Notes: generated by a model from the sequence alone, not told the origin. Positions 1 through 9,020 are shown, numbered from the stretch's first letter. The stretch: 64,000 nt of DNA from Paragemmobacter kunshanensis (GCF_011059185.1 NZ_JAALFE010000013.1:62001-126000); one strand, 5' to 3'. Program-made: numbers and translations.

Positions 1-675
1 ATGCCAGCTTTCGAAGACGAGCGAGAAGATGATGCCGATGGTCGTCAGAATCGCGATGGAAGAGGCCGCGATCAGCATCCAGCGGATGAAGCGTTCCACC
101 ACGTTGCGCGCGCGAAAGCCCGGCGCGACGCGCCAGAGCGACCAGAGGAACCCTGTCACCGCAACCGCCAGCACCGAAAGCGCCATCAGCCCCTGCCCCA
201 GCGCCATCTCGGCCCGCCAGGCGGTGGCGGCCTCGGCGATATGGGGCTGGATCGGCGCGGCCAGCGCCACGCCGGCGGCGGAAAGCCTGTCCTTCAGAAG
301 ATCGGGCTGCGGCACCAGCGCGGCAAGCTCGCCCTCGTTCAGCGCGCCCGTGGCCACCAGCCGTTCCATCCCTTCGGCGATGCGGCGCACATCGGCCATC
401 ACCAATTCGCGCGAGGACCCGCTGGCGATGTCGGCGGGCAGGATCATGGCGGTGATGCTGCGTTCCACCAGAACCGGCTGCAGCAGCAGCCAGCCCAGCA
501 GCAGAAGGAAGGCCGGCACCACCGCGAAAAGCGCGACGGTCTGGCCGTAATAGCCCGGCAGCGAATGCAGGCCCCGCGCATCGCCGCGCACCAGGGACAG
601 CGCCCGCGCCCGCCCGGCCAGAAAGCCAAGCGCGCCAAGGCCCGCCAGCAACAGAAGAAGAAGGCCCGCATTCAT
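1..675 (-). CDS. pstC: Phosphate ABC transporter permease PstC, N-terminal part (cut by window edge)
   Basis: The first 225 residues of a membrane protein read in from the left edge. It would be one of two inner-membrane permeases of the high-affinity phosphate importer PstSCAB. Hydrophobic segments lie at about residues 1-20, 45-68, 165-185 and 205-225, separated by a long soluble loop (about 75-150). This matches the PstC N-terminal extension of alphaproteobacteria. The ABC-permease core with its EAA loop lies outside the window. The ATG at 675 is 31 bases after the pstS stop, so the two genes are probably co-transcribed. Identity rests on this neighbour and the N-terminal pattern. Confidence 0.85.
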   Translation of the reverse strand, partial: MNAGLLLLLLAGLGALGFLAGRARALSLVRGDARGLHSLPGYYGQTVALFAVVPAFLLLLGWLLLQPVLVERSITAMILPADIASGSSRELVMADVRRIAEGMERLVATGALNEGELAALVPQPDLLKDRLSAAGVALAAPIQPHIAEAATAWRAEMALGQGLMALSVLAVAVTGFLWSLWRVAPGFRARNVVERFIRWMLIAASSIAILTTIGIIFSLVFESWH

Positions 676-706
676 GGTCCGGTCCTGTGATGGGAAATGG
701 GATGGG

Positions 707-1753
707 TCACTGGCTGAGCGGTTCCATCGGCTGTTCCGCCGCGACCATGGCCTGCGTCCTGTGCAATTCGGGATCGGGCACCAGCCCGTAATCGGCCAGC
801 GGCCCGTCGGGGCCTGCCACCTCATCCGACAGGAAGAAGGCCAGATACTCGCGCAGGCCGGGGATCACACCCAGATGCGCGATCTTGACGTAGAAGAACA
901 GCGGCCGCGACACCGGATAGGCCCCGCTGGCGATGGTTTCCACCGAAGGCAGGACGCCGTTCATCGGATAGACCCGCAGCCTGTCGGTGTTGGACTGGTA
1001 GAAGGACAGGCCAAAGACGCCGATCCCCACCGGATTGGCCTGCACCCGCGCCAGCGTCTCGGTGTAATCGCCGTCGATATCCACCGCCACGCCATCGCCG
1101 CGAATGTCGAGACAGGCTTCCTCGGCCCCCTTGGCGCGGGCCGCCTCATCGCCCGTCATCGCATCGGCCAGCAGATCGAAGGCCCCGCTCGCCTTGCAGC
1201 CCGCCAGCAGGACATTGTGATCGAATACCTCGCGCGTGCCGTGCTTGGTGCCGGGGATGAAGGCCAGAATCTCCTGCGGCGGGAAGGCGGGGTTCACCTC
1301 GGCCCAGTCGCGCAGATCGTTCTTCACCAGGGCCCCGTCGCGCGGGATCTGCGCGCCCAGAGCCAGATACCAATCCGCCGGGGTGAAGGCGAAATCGGGC
1401 TGGTCGCGCAGGGCGGCAAAGACGATGCCATCATAGCCAAAGCGCACCTCCATCACCCCGCTGACCCCGTTCGCGGCGCAGAGATCCAGATCCGATTGCT
1501 TGATCCGGCTGGAGGAATTGGCGATGTCGATGGTGCCTTCGCCCAGGCCCTCGCACAGTTTCTTGCGCCCCGCGCCGGAACCGCCACCCTCCACCACCGG
1601 GGTGGGATGATCGAAATTCTCGCCAAAGAGTTCGGCCACGATGGTGGCATAGGGCAGCACGGTGGAAGACCCCGCGATCTGGATATTGTCGCGCGCCATG
1701 GCCGGGGAGGCGGCCAGCGCTGCGGCAAGGATCAGGATCGGGCGGGCGGTCAT
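707..1753 (-). CDS. pstS: Phosphate-binding periplasmic protein PstS
   Basis: A 348-residue secreted solute-binding protein that captures inorganic phosphate for PstCAB. A signal peptide spans residues 1-20, with cleavage expected after Ala-Met-Ala. The mature protein opens with the PstS motif IAGSSTV (residues 26-32), and the phosphate loop VEGGGSGAG follows. The frame is open to 1852, but the ATG at 1753 starts the signal peptide and lies 46 bases downstream of a Pho box. Upstream on the same strand is phoR and downstream is pstC, a normal phosphate-regulon order. Length fits PstS proteins of this family. Confidence 0.93.
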   Translation of the reverse strand: MTARPILILAAALAASPAMARDNIQIAGSSTVLPYATIVAELFGENFDHPTPVVEGGGSGAGRKKLCEGLGEGTIDIANSSSRIKQSDLDLCAANGVSGVMEVRFGYDGIVFAALRDQPDFAFTPADWYLALGAQIPRDGALVKNDLRDWAEVNPAFPPQEILAFIPGTKHGTREVFDHNVLLAGCKASGAFDLLADAMTGDEAARAKGAEEACLDIRGDGVAVDIDGDYTETLARVQANPVGIGVFGLSFYQSNTDRLRVYPMNGVLPSVETIASGAYPVSRPLFFYVKIAHLGVIPGLREYLAFFLSDEVAGPDGPLADYGLVPDPELHRTQAMVAAEQPMEPLSQ

Positions 1754-1799
1754 GGCATCTCCTGCAGCGGATGCGGGCGGGCACGGATGGGCGCCTTTT

Positions 1800-1828
1800 G
1801 CGACAGCTTTGTAACAGTTGCATGACGA
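1800..1828 (-). promoter_or_regulatory. Pho box upstream of pstS
   Basis: Read on the minus strand there are three heptamers, TCGTCAT, CTGTTAC and CTGTCGC, each separated by exactly 4 bases (11-base period). They resemble the PhoB half-site CTGTCAT. The array ends 46 bases before the pstS ATG, the expected place for PhoB activation under low phosphate. It is seen by eye only; neither a PhoB gene nor a transcription start is available in the window. Confidence 0.7.
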
Positions 1829-1878
1829 TTGCACGTCGGCCCGCCCCCGCACGCGGCGCGAAGACTTGGGCGAAAAGA

Positions 1879-2901
1879 TCAGGTTTCGGGGAATATCACG
1901 CTGAAAACACTGCCTTTTCCGCGCTCGCTTTCGATGCGGATGCGGCCGCGGTGGCGCTGGACGATATGTTTTACAATCGCCAGCCCCAGCCCCGTCCCCC
2001 CCTTCTCGCGCGAGCGGTGGCCATCCACGCGGTAGAATCGTTCGGTCAGGCGCGGGATATGGACGGGATCGATTCCCTCGCCCCGGTCCATGACATCCAG
2101 CCGTATGCCCGGCCCGCGCGGCAACTGCTCGCGCGCGATATGGATCCGCAGGCTGCCCCCCGCACCGCCGTATTTCACGCCATTCTCGATCAGGTTCACC
2201 AGAACCTGCATGATCTGGTCGGCATCCCCCGGCACCGGCAGGGGGCCGGTCTCTCCCGTCAGTTCCACCGCCACCCCCGCCCCTTCGGCCAGCGGCCGCA
2301 GCGTGGCCACCGCCCCCGCCACCAGCGCCTGCAGATCGACCTGCGCCGTGGGGCGGACGCGTTCCTCGGCCTCGACCCGGCTCAGCTGCAGAAGATCGCC
2401 GATCAGCCGGTTCATCCGGCCCGCCTCACGCTCCATGATGCCCAGAAACCGGTCGCGCGCGGCGGGATCGTCGCGGGCGGCACCGCGCAGGGTTTCGATG
2501 AAGCCCAGCAGCGCCGTCAGCGGCGTGCGCAATTCATGGCTGACATTGGCCACGAAATCGCGGCGCATCTGGCCCATCTGTTCGGCCTCGGTCACATCCT
2601 CGAAGGTCAGCAGCGCATGCCCCTCGCCCGCCGGGGCCACAGTGACGCGATAGCTGATGTCCTGCGACGGGCCGGGCACCACATGCCGCGCCGTGCCGGT
2701 CCGGCCCTCGGCCAGGGCCGCCGCGATGGCCGCCTGCAGCGCGGGCTGGCGCAGCGACAGCAGGTGATGCCGCCCCTCGATCCCCGCCCCGAACAGCGAA
2801 AGCGCCGCCGCATTGGCCGCCACCACCCGCTCATCCGGGCCGATCGCAATCACCGGAAGCGGCACGGCTGCCACGATTGACCGCATCAATTCCGCATACA
2901 T
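1879..2901 (-). CDS. phoR: Phosphate-regulon sensor histidine kinase PhoR (no membrane segments)
   Basis: A 340-residue histidine kinase that would phosphorylate PhoB under phosphate limitation. A PAS domain covers about residues 10-105. The HisKA domain has the phospho-accepting His122 in SHELRTPL. The ATPase domain shows the N box NLIEN (about 236-240), DRGEG (272-276) and GGTGLGL (301-307). Unlike Escherichia coli PhoR there is no transmembrane segment, so sensing probably depends on contact with the Pst transporter or PhoU (inference). Although the frame stays open upstream, the ATG at 2901 begins a normal PAS start, and further extension would run into the divergent gene at 3007. pstS follows on the same strand. 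Confidence 0.88.
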   Translation of the reverse strand: MYAELMRSIVAAVPLPVIAIGPDERVVAANAAALSLFGAGIEGRHHLLSLRQPALQAAIAAALAEGRTGTARHVVPGPSQDISYRVTVAPAGEGHALLTFEDVTEAEQMGQMRRDFVANVSHELRTPLTALLGFIETLRGAARDDPAARDRFLGIMEREAGRMNRLIGDLLQLSRVEAEERVRPTAQVDLQALVAGAVATLRPLAEGAGVAVELTGETGPLPVPGDADQIMQVLVNLIENGVKYGGAGGSLRIHIAREQLPRGPGIRLDVMDRGEGIDPVHIPRLTERFYRVDGHRSREKGGTGLGLAIVKHIVQRHRGRIRIESERGKGSVFSVIFPET

Positions 2902-3006
2902 GCCACTCTCCTGCCGTCTTCCCCCCTCATAGCACGCTGAGAAGCAGAGGCCAGCGCGCCGGGGGAACCATTCGGCCCCCCGACGCCCGATCAAGGCGGA
3001 GGACCC

Positions 3007-3414
3007 ATGCAGACGGGTGGACAGGAACGGGGCTTGCCTCCGGCGAAGGCAGGTCAGGCCCTCGCCCCGGGCCGACGTGCCGCACGCCCCGCGCGAAAGG
3101 AGGCCGCGGCCGATGCGCCGGATGCCATCACCATCGCCCTGGGCTTCGACTCGGCCGCCCCCGATTGCGTGGCCGTCGATGCGCCCGCCCGGATCGACGC
3201 GGCCCTTCTGGCCAGCACCCGCGCGCAAAAGGTGATCTGCCCCCTCTTCGCCGAGGATTACGATGCGCTGGTCGTGGCCGGGCATCTGCGCAGCCTCGGC
3301 TTTGACGGCACGCTGGTCGTGCTGGCACCCGACCTGCCCAATCCGCGCATGGTGGAACGCGAGATCCGCAATCAGGCCGGGGGCCTGCGCGTCTCGGTGG
3401 TGGTCAAGCCTTAG
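3007..3414 (+). CDS. Hypothetical protein, divergent from phoR
   Basis: A 135-residue protein of unknown function. The first 35 residues are basic and low in complexity. Residues 40-135 alternate strands and helices (ITIALGFD, VICPLFAEDYDALVVAGHL, GTLVVLAPDLP) in a pattern like a small Rossmann or receiver-type fold, but I see no clear phosphorylation-site set. A purine-rich ribosome site (GGCGGAGG) precedes the ATG. It runs away from phoR and its last 11 bases overlap the 3' end of iolB on the other strand. Codon use is like the neighbours, so I accept it as real. Confidence 0.7.
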   Translation: MQTGGQERGLPPAKAGQALAPGRRAARPARKEAAADAPDAITIALGFDSAAPDCVAVDAPARIDAALLASTRAQKVICPLFAEDYDALVVAGHLRSLGFDGTLVVLAPDLPNPRMVEREIRNQAGGLRVSVVVKP

Positions 3415-4225
3415 GCTCGGGGTTGTCGCGCCGATAGATCCAGTCGTGATCGGGATCGTTCTGGAACCGCCAGTTCCGCAGCGGCCCGGCCATGACGTTC
3501 AGGTAATACAGGTCATAGCCATAGGGCGCGCCGCAGGGATGATGCCCCTTCGGCACCAGCGTCACGTCATGGTCCTTCACGGCCATGGTCACGTCCAGGC
3601 TGCCATCCTCGGTATAGACGCGCTGGATGCCAAAGCCCTGCGCCGGGTTCAGGCGCATGTAATAGGTCTCTTCCAGATAGGTCATGCGGGGGAAATCATC
3701 CTCGTCATGCCGATGGCTCGGATAGCTTGACCAGTTGCCTGCCGGGGTGAAGACCTCTGTCACCAGCAGGCTGTCGGCCACCTCGCGCGCCTCCATGGCG
3801 ATATTGTTGATGAACCTCGTATTGGCCCCCGTCCCGCGCGGGGTCAGTTCGATCCCTTCGGGCCCAAGCCGCCGCACCGGATGGTTGCCCTTGCCCGGCG
3901 CGGTGCAGACGGCCAAGACGCAGTCAGTCGTGGCCACAGCCGCCCAATCGCTGCCATTCGGCACGTAAAGGCAATGCGGCGGTGTGCGTTCGAAGACGTT
4001 CATCCGGTCCCCCATCTCGCCGAAATCCTGCCCGCCCGCCGTGATCCGCGCCTTCCCCTCGACCAGCACGAGGATGGCTTCCCGATCCCCCGTCGCCTCG
4101 GCCGCCGACTGCCCCGCCGTCAGGCGATACAGGCCAAAGCCCACATAGCCCCAGCCCGCGCTTTCGGGGGTGATGTCGTGCACCTTGCCATTGGTCCCGG
4201 TCGGTTTGCGCAGAAGATCAGCCAT
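3404..4225 (-). CDS. iolB: 5-deoxy-glucuronate isomerase IolB
   Basis: A 273-residue cupin-type enzyme of myo-inositol catabolism that converts 5-deoxy-glucuronate to 2-deoxy-5-keto-gluconate in the cytosol. The IolB/KduI metal site is visible as SSYPSHRHDEDD about two thirds along, followed by EETYYMRLNP and VPKGHHP. The ATG at 4225 starts the usual N-terminus (MADLLRKP); upstream in-frame sequence belongs to a repeat. It is the last gene of iolC-iolD-iolE-iolB. The repeat at 4241-4280 separates it from iolE, so it may depend on read-through or on a separate promoter. Confidence 0.93.
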   Translation of the reverse strand: MADLLRKPTGTNGKVHDITPESAGWGYVGFGLYRLTAGQSAAEATGDREAILVLVEGKARITAGGQDFGEMGDRMNVFERTPPHCLYVPNGSDWAAVATTDCVLAVCTAPGKGNHPVRRLGPEGIELTPRGTGANTRFINNIAMEAREVADSLLVTEVFTPAGNWSSYPSHRHDEDDFPRMTYLEETYYMRLNPAQGFGIQRVYTEDGSLDVTMAVKDHDVTLVPKGHHPCGAPYGYDLYYLNVMAGPLRNWRFQNDPDHDWIYRRDNPEPKA

Positions 4226-4240
4226 GGTTTCATCTGTTCC

Positions 4241-4280
4241 CAAATATCCTGCGGGGGTCCGGGGGTGCAAAACCCCCGGT
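4241..4280. repeat. Dispersed intergenic repeat, copy 1 (iolE-iolB gap)
   Basis: A 40-base block with a hairpin of 7-base arms, CCGGGGG at 4259-4265 and CCCCCGG at 4273-4279. A stretch of 38 bases (4242-4279) recurs identically at 48820-48857 between edd and eda. Both copies have the same chromosomal direction, but relative to the flanking genes they are opposite. It lies entirely between coding regions, so the identity is not due to protein homology. Confidence 0.85.
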
Positions 4281-4291
4281 CCGCCGCGTCG

Positions 4292-5188
4292 TCAGATCAG
4301 ACCGGCTTCCTTTGAAAGCCGCTTCAACGTCGCAAGGCCCAGCGTCTGATAGAGCAGCGGGTTCCTCACATCCGGGTTCTGTTCCGCCTCGATCACGATC
4401 CAGCCGTCATAGCCCGCGCCTGCCAGGATCTTCAGCAGTGGCCCGAAATCCACGCCGCCCTCCTGATCGCCCGGCACGGTAAAGGCGCCCTCGACCACGC
4501 CCTTCAGGAAGGACCAACCCTCCTTGCGCACCTTCTCCACCACGGCGGGGCGGATGTTCTTGGCATGGAAGTGCCGCACCCGGGCGACATGCCTTGTCAG
4601 CACCGCCACGGGATCGCCGCCGCCAAAGGCGCAATGCCCGGCATCGAACAGCAGATGCGTATGAGGCCCGGTGGCCGCCATGAAGGCGTCGATATCCTCG
4701 GGACTTTCGACGATGGTGCCCATGTGGTGGTGATAGACCAGCGTGATGCCCTGCCCCGCCAGATAGGCGGCGAAAGCTTCAATTTTCGCGCCGAAGTCTT
4801 TCATTTCACTGGCAGAAAGCGTCGGACGATCATTCACCGCGCGGCCCGCATCGCCATGGATGGCGTTCGACGTTTCGCAGACGATCATCACGCGGCAGCC
4901 ATTGTGCTTCAGCTTCGCCAGATGGGGCTGGCAGGCGGCGATCTCATCCTCCACCGACCGGACCAGCAACTCGGTCGAATACCAGCCGGAGATGAACTTC
5001 AGCCCGTAAGAGCCGAGAAGGGCGCGCAATTCCTCGGGGTCGTCCGGCCAGCGGTGGCCATTCTCTATTCCGTCAAAGCCGATCTGGCGACCGGCTTCGT
5101 CCAGGATGCGCGCGGTGGGGATATTGGCCCCGATCGTGCGGTCGTCGTCATTCGCCCAGGCGATGGGATTGGTTCCGAAAAGGATCAT
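4292..5188 (-). CDS. iolE: Myo-inosose-2 dehydratase IolE
   Basis: A 298-residue TIM-barrel protein of the xylose isomerase/AP endonuclease 2 family. It dehydrates 2-keto-myo-inositol to 3D-trihydroxycyclohexane-1,2-dione. Family signatures include MILFGTNPIAW at the N-terminus, GITLVYHHHMGT in the middle, LLFDAGHCAFGG (a metal-site strand) and IVIEAEQNP near the end. The ATG at 5188 gives the standard IolE start. The gene begins 14 bases after iolD on the same strand, so they form one transcript. Confidence 0.93.
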   Translation of the reverse strand: MILFGTNPIAWANDDDRTIGANIPTARILDEAGRQIGFDGIENGHRWPDDPEELRALLGSYGLKFISGWYSTELLVRSVEDEIAACQPHLAKLKHNGCRVMIVCETSNAIHGDAGRAVNDRPTLSASEMKDFGAKIEAFAAYLAGQGITLVYHHHMGTIVESPEDIDAFMAATGPHTHLLFDAGHCAFGGGDPVAVLTRHVARVRHFHAKNIRPAVVEKVRKEGWSFLKGVVEGAFTVPGDQEGGVDFGPLLKILAGAGYDGWIVIEAEQNPDVRNPLLYQTLGLATLKRLSKEAGLI

Positions 5189-5202
5189 GTTCTTTCTCGA
5201 CT

Positions 5203-7032
5203 TCAGTCGGCAAGCCGCTGTTTTTCTTTTGCAGTTTCGAATTTCTCGCGCGCCGCGCGCACCTCGGCCCGGGTGGAGACTTCGGGGACGCCCACTTCCC
5301 ACCACGTCCCGCCTGCGGCGGTGGAAGGCATCGGATCGGTGTCGATCACGATGACCGAAGGCACCTGCCCCCCGCGCATCGCGGTGATCTTCGCCTCCAG
5401 CTCCGCCACCGACCCCGCCTTCACCGCCCGCGCCCCCATGCTGGCCGCGTGCGACACGAAGTCGATGGCCGACGGGTTCACGTGATAGCTGTCATCCAGC
5501 AGGTTGTTGAACGGCGCGCCGCCCGTGTGCTTCTGCAGGCGGTTGATGCAGCCATAGCCGCGGTTGTCGGTGATCACCACGGTGAAGGGCACGCCCATCA
5601 TCACGGCGGTCGCAAGCTCGCTATTGGCCATCATGTAGCTGCCATCACCCACCATGCAGACCACATCCGCATCGGGCCGCGCCATCTTGATCCCCAGCGC
5701 CCCCGCAATCTCATACCCCATGCAGGAAAAGCCGTATTCCATGTGATACCCGCCCTGCGCGGCATCCCAGATCTTGTGCAACTCCCCCGGCATCGTGCCT
5801 GCTGCCCCCATCACGATGGTCGCCGGGCCCGAGGCACGCTGCACCGCCCCCACGACCTGCATGTCGGTCGGCAATTCGTTGCCTGCCGCAGGCGCGGCCT
5901 TCACCGCCGCCTTTGCCGCCGCCCAATCCGCCTTCAGCTTGGCATCCGGCGCGGAGAACTTAACCCCCTTCAGCGCCGGACCCAGCCGTTCCAGCGCCAC
6001 CTTCGCATCGGCCACAAGGCTGATCGCGCCATGCTTGCCCGCATCATAGGCCTGCACATTGATCGCCAATATCTTCCGCGCCGGGTTCTTGAACAGCGAC
6101 CAGGACCCCGTGGTGAAATCCTGGAACCGTGTGCCAAGGCCGATCACCAGATCGGCGCCTTCGCAGACGATGTTGGCCGAGGATGCGCCCGTCACGCCGA
6201 CAGGCCCGAAATTCATCGCCTCGTCATGCGCCAGTGCGGATTTGCCCGCCTGCGTCTCCACGACGGGAACCCCATGCTCCGCCGCAAAGGCCGACAGCGC
6301 CGCCTCTGCCCCGGAATAGATCACGCCGCCGCCTGCCACGATCACCGGGTTCTTCGCCGCCTTGATCGCGGCAACGGCCGCCGCAAGCTCCGCCTGATCC
6401 GGCTCCGGCCGCCGGATGCGCCAGACCTTCGGGGTGAAGAAGGACTCCGGGTAATCATAGGCCTCCGCCTGCACGTCCTGACAGAAGGCCAGCGTCACGG
6501 GGCCGCATTCCGCGGGGTCCGTCATCACTCGCAGCGCGCGCGGCAGCGCGGTGATGATGTGTTCCGGCCGCGTGATGCGGTCGAAATAGCGTGAAACGGG
6601 GCGGAAGCAGTCATTCGCCGAAACCGTGCCATCCGCGAAATCCTCCACCTGTTGCAGCACCGGGTCCGGCGCGCGGTTGGCAAAGACATCGCCCGGAATG
6701 ATCAGCACGGGCAGGCGGTTCACATAGGCCAGCGCTGCCGCCGTCACCACATTGGTCGCCCCCGGCCCGATGGAGGTGGTCACCGCCATCGCCTTCCGCC
6801 GTTTGGACGCCTTGGCATAGGCAATCGCCGTATGCGCCATCGTCTGTTCGTTATGCCCCCGCCATGTGGGGAACACGTCGCGCGCGCCCTGCAGCGCCTC
6901 GCCCAGCCCCGCCACATTGCCGTGGCCAAAGATCGCCCAGATGCCTTCGATGAAGCGCGTCCCATCCTCGGCCTGCTGGTTGGCAAGCCAGCGCACCATC
7001 GCCTGCGCGGCGGTCAGTCGGATCGTGTTCAT
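5203..7032 (-). CDS. iolD: 3D-(3,5/4)-trihydroxycyclohexane-1,2-dione hydrolase IolD
   Basis: A 609-residue thiamine-diphosphate enzyme that opens the inositol ring, giving 5-deoxy-glucuronate. The N-terminal domain has EGIWAIFGHGNVAGLGEAL and a cofactor domain with TSIGPGATNVVTAAA. The C-terminal domain carries the ThDP/Mg motif GDGSYMMANSELAT followed by the Asn of ITDNRGYG. The start ATG at 7032 overlaps the iolC stop by 4 bases, so translation is coupled. Length fits IolD. Confidence 0.95.
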   Translation of the reverse strand: MNTIRLTAAQAMVRWLANQQAEDGTRFIEGIWAIFGHGNVAGLGEALQGARDVFPTWRGHNEQTMAHTAIAYAKASKRRKAMAVTTSIGPGATNVVTAAALAYVNRLPVLIIPGDVFANRAPDPVLQQVEDFADGTVSANDCFRPVSRYFDRITRPEHIITALPRALRVMTDPAECGPVTLAFCQDVQAEAYDYPESFFTPKVWRIRRPEPDQAELAAAVAAIKAAKNPVIVAGGGVIYSGAEAALSAFAAEHGVPVVETQAGKSALAHDEAMNFGPVGVTGASSANIVCEGADLVIGLGTRFQDFTTGSWSLFKNPARKILAINVQAYDAGKHGAISLVADAKVALERLGPALKGVKFSAPDAKLKADWAAAKAAVKAAPAAGNELPTDMQVVGAVQRASGPATIVMGAAGTMPGELHKIWDAAQGGYHMEYGFSCMGYEIAGALGIKMARPDADVVCMVGDGSYMMANSELATAVMMGVPFTVVITDNRGYGCINRLQKHTGGAPFNNLLDDSYHVNPSAIDFVSHAASMGARAVKAGSVAELEAKITAMRGGQVPSVIVIDTDPMPSTAAGGTWWEVGVPEVSTRAEVRAAREKFETAKEKQRLAD

Positions 7033-8948
7033 GCGGCAATCTCCCCCTTGGCGCGCGCCTTGTCCCAGATGGTGCAAAGGCGGCTGTATCGTTCAACCAT
7101 CATCGCGACGGCGGCCCCATCGCTCAATTCCCCGGCCAGCCAGCCGCGCGCGGCATCGGCAAAGATCGTGCGTCCCACGGCGAAACCCTTCACCAGATCA
7201 TGCCGCGCGGCAAGCGCCAGCGATGCCGCAAGCTGATCCTCGGGCGCATCCAGGCCGAGGACCACGATCCCGCGCACATGGCTGTCGCGCGCCGTGATCG
7301 CAGCGCAGGCATTGGCCCAGGCGGCATCGGTGGCAAAGGGTTCCAGCTTCCACCAATCCGGGTAGACGCCAAGGTCATAGAACCGTTCAATGACTTTTGC
7401 CGAAGTCATGTCGTCCACCGGGCCGACCTTGGACGGAATGATTTCCAAGAGCATCTCCAGCCGGTTGCGGCGGCAGGCATGGAACAGGCGGAGGACGGTT
7501 TCCTCCTGCCTTGCCTTGGTCGCGGCATCGTCATCGGGGTGATAGAAGCACAGCACCTTGACGACATGTTCCAGCGGCCATTCCTGCAGGCCCCCGAAAT
7601 CGGGGCCAAGCTCGGGCTCCAGCGTCAGGGGCCGCGATCCCGGCCATTCGACGGGCCGCCCGATCCACAGCCCCGTTCCGGCGGCCGCGTAAAGCGCCTG
7701 GCGACCCAGGCGCGCATCGCAGAGGATGCCATGCCCCGGCTGGCCATCGGCCACCGTCAGCGCGGCCTTCAGGCACAACTCCTTGAAGGCACCGATCTTC
7801 GCGGGCGTCGCACCCTCCATCGCCTCCAGCTGCATGCGGTGGTCAAAGGCAAAGACCCGCATCGTGGACAGGTCCCTGTGCCGGTTCGTGGCCCAATGCA
7901 CCTGTTCCAGCGCCGCATCCTTGCGCAGCGCCTTTTCGACGACGCCGCGCTTCAGGAAGAACTGGAGTTCTTCCCAAGACGGATAGGCGGGTGTGCAGCC
8001 ATGCCGCGACACGGCAAAGGCCCCGCAGGCATTGGCGTATTTCAAGGCCACCGGCCAAGGCTCGCCATCCAGCCAGCCTTTCAGCAGGCCCGACATGAAC
8101 CCATCCCCCGCGCCCAGCACGTTGAACACCTCGATCGGGAAACCCGGCCCGCTTTCGCCTTCGTCCAAGCTGTCGGGAATGGCGCCGGTGAAGGCCACCG
8201 CCCCCATCGGCCCCCGCTTGCACACCAGCGTCGCCTTCGACACCTTCCGCACCGCCCGCAGCGCGGCGATGGTATCGGTCGTGCCGCCCGCGATGTGGAA
8301 TTCCTCTTCGGTCCCCACGATCAGATCGAAGTAATGCAGCGTCGATTGCAGCTTGGCCGTGACGGCGGCGCTTTCGATGAAGCGGCTTTCCCCCGCGCCA
8401 TGCCCCGCCAACCCCCAGAGGTTCGGGCGATAGTCGATGTCCAGCGCCGTCTGCAGCCCGTGCTTGCGCGCCAGGGCCAGCGCCTTGATCACCGCCGCCT
8501 CGGTGCGCGGATGCGACAGATGCGTGCCTGTCGCGACGACGGATCGCGCCTCTGCGATGAAACCTTCGTCGATATCGGCCTCGCACAGCGCCATGTCGGC
8601 GCAATTCTCGCGGTAGAAGATCAGGGGAAACTGCGTCTCGTCCCGGATGCCCAGCAGGACCAGCGCGGTCAGCCGTTCCGGATCGGTCTTGACGCCCCGC
8701 ACGTCCACGCCTTCCCGCGCCAGCTCCTCGCGGATGAAACGGCCCATATGTTCGTCGCCCACCCGCGTGATCAGGGCCGAGCGCAGGCCCAGCCGCGCCG
8801 TGCCCGCCGCCATGTTGGTGGGGCTGCCGCCGATGTATTTCTGGAACGACCCCATATCCTCCAGCCGCCCGCCCACCTGCGCGCCGTAAAGATCGACCGA
8901 GGATCTTCCAATGGTGATGACATCAAGGGCGCGTGCTGGCTGGGACAC
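7029..8948 (-). CDS. iolC: Bifunctional 5-dehydro-2-deoxygluconokinase with C-terminal DUF2090 domain, IolC
   Basis: A 639-residue fusion. Residues 1 to about 320 are a PfkB sugar kinase (start DVITIGRSSVDLYG, catalytic loop GAGDGFMSG) that phosphorylates 2-deoxy-5-keto-gluconate. Residues of about 330-639 are DUF2090, a predicted aldolase-like barrel that may replace the IolJ aldolase absent from the window (inference from the family). Translation starts at a GTG preceded by the strong ribosome site AAGGAGG four bases away, which decides this start. First gene of the iol operon; an RpiR-type operator lies 55 bases upstream. Confidence 0.93.
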   Translation of the reverse strand: MSQPARALDVITIGRSSVDLYGAQVGGRLEDMGSFQKYIGGSPTNMAAGTARLGLRSALITRVGDEHMGRFIREELAREGVDVRGVKTDPERLTALVLLGIRDETQFPLIFYRENCADMALCEADIDEGFIAEARSVVATGTHLSHPRTEAAVIKALALARKHGLQTALDIDYRPNLWGLAGHGAGESRFIESAAVTAKLQSTLHYFDLIVGTEEEFHIAGGTTDTIAALRAVRKVSKATLVCKRGPMGAVAFTGAIPDSLDEGESGPGFPIEVFNVLGAGDGFMSGLLKGWLDGEPWPVALKYANACGAFAVSRHGCTPAYPSWEELQFFLKRGVVEKALRKDAALEQVHWATNRHRDLSTMRVFAFDHRMQLEAMEGATPAKIGAFKELCLKAALTVADGQPGHGILCDARLGRQALYAAAGTGLWIGRPVEWPGSRPLTLEPELGPDFGGLQEWPLEHVVKVLCFYHPDDDAATKARQEETVLRLFHACRRNRLEMLLEIIPSKVGPVDDMTSAKVIERFYDLGVYPDWWKLEPFATDAAWANACAAITARDSHVRGIVVLGLDAPEDQLAASLALAARHDLVKGFAVGRTIFADAARGWLAGELSDGAAVAMMVERYSRLCTIWDKARAKGEIAA

Positions 8949-9002
8949 CGTTCCTCCTTGCCGAAGCCCCGCATGGCGCAGGGATTCGGTCCTTTGCTGA
9001 TT

Positions 9003-9020
9003 TTGGAATTTTTATTCCAA
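9003..9020. promoter_or_regulatory. Palindromic operator before iolC (likely RpiR/IolR site)
   Basis: A perfect 18-base inverted repeat, TTGGAATTTTTATTCCAA, with 7-base arms and a TTTT centre. It sits in the 98-base gap between the regulator gene and iolC. A second palindrome of the form TGGAA-N6-TTCCA occurs before the regulator at 9885-9900. The GGAA-N6-TTCC form matches what I recall as the IolR motif of Sinorhizobium. Confidence 0.75.
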
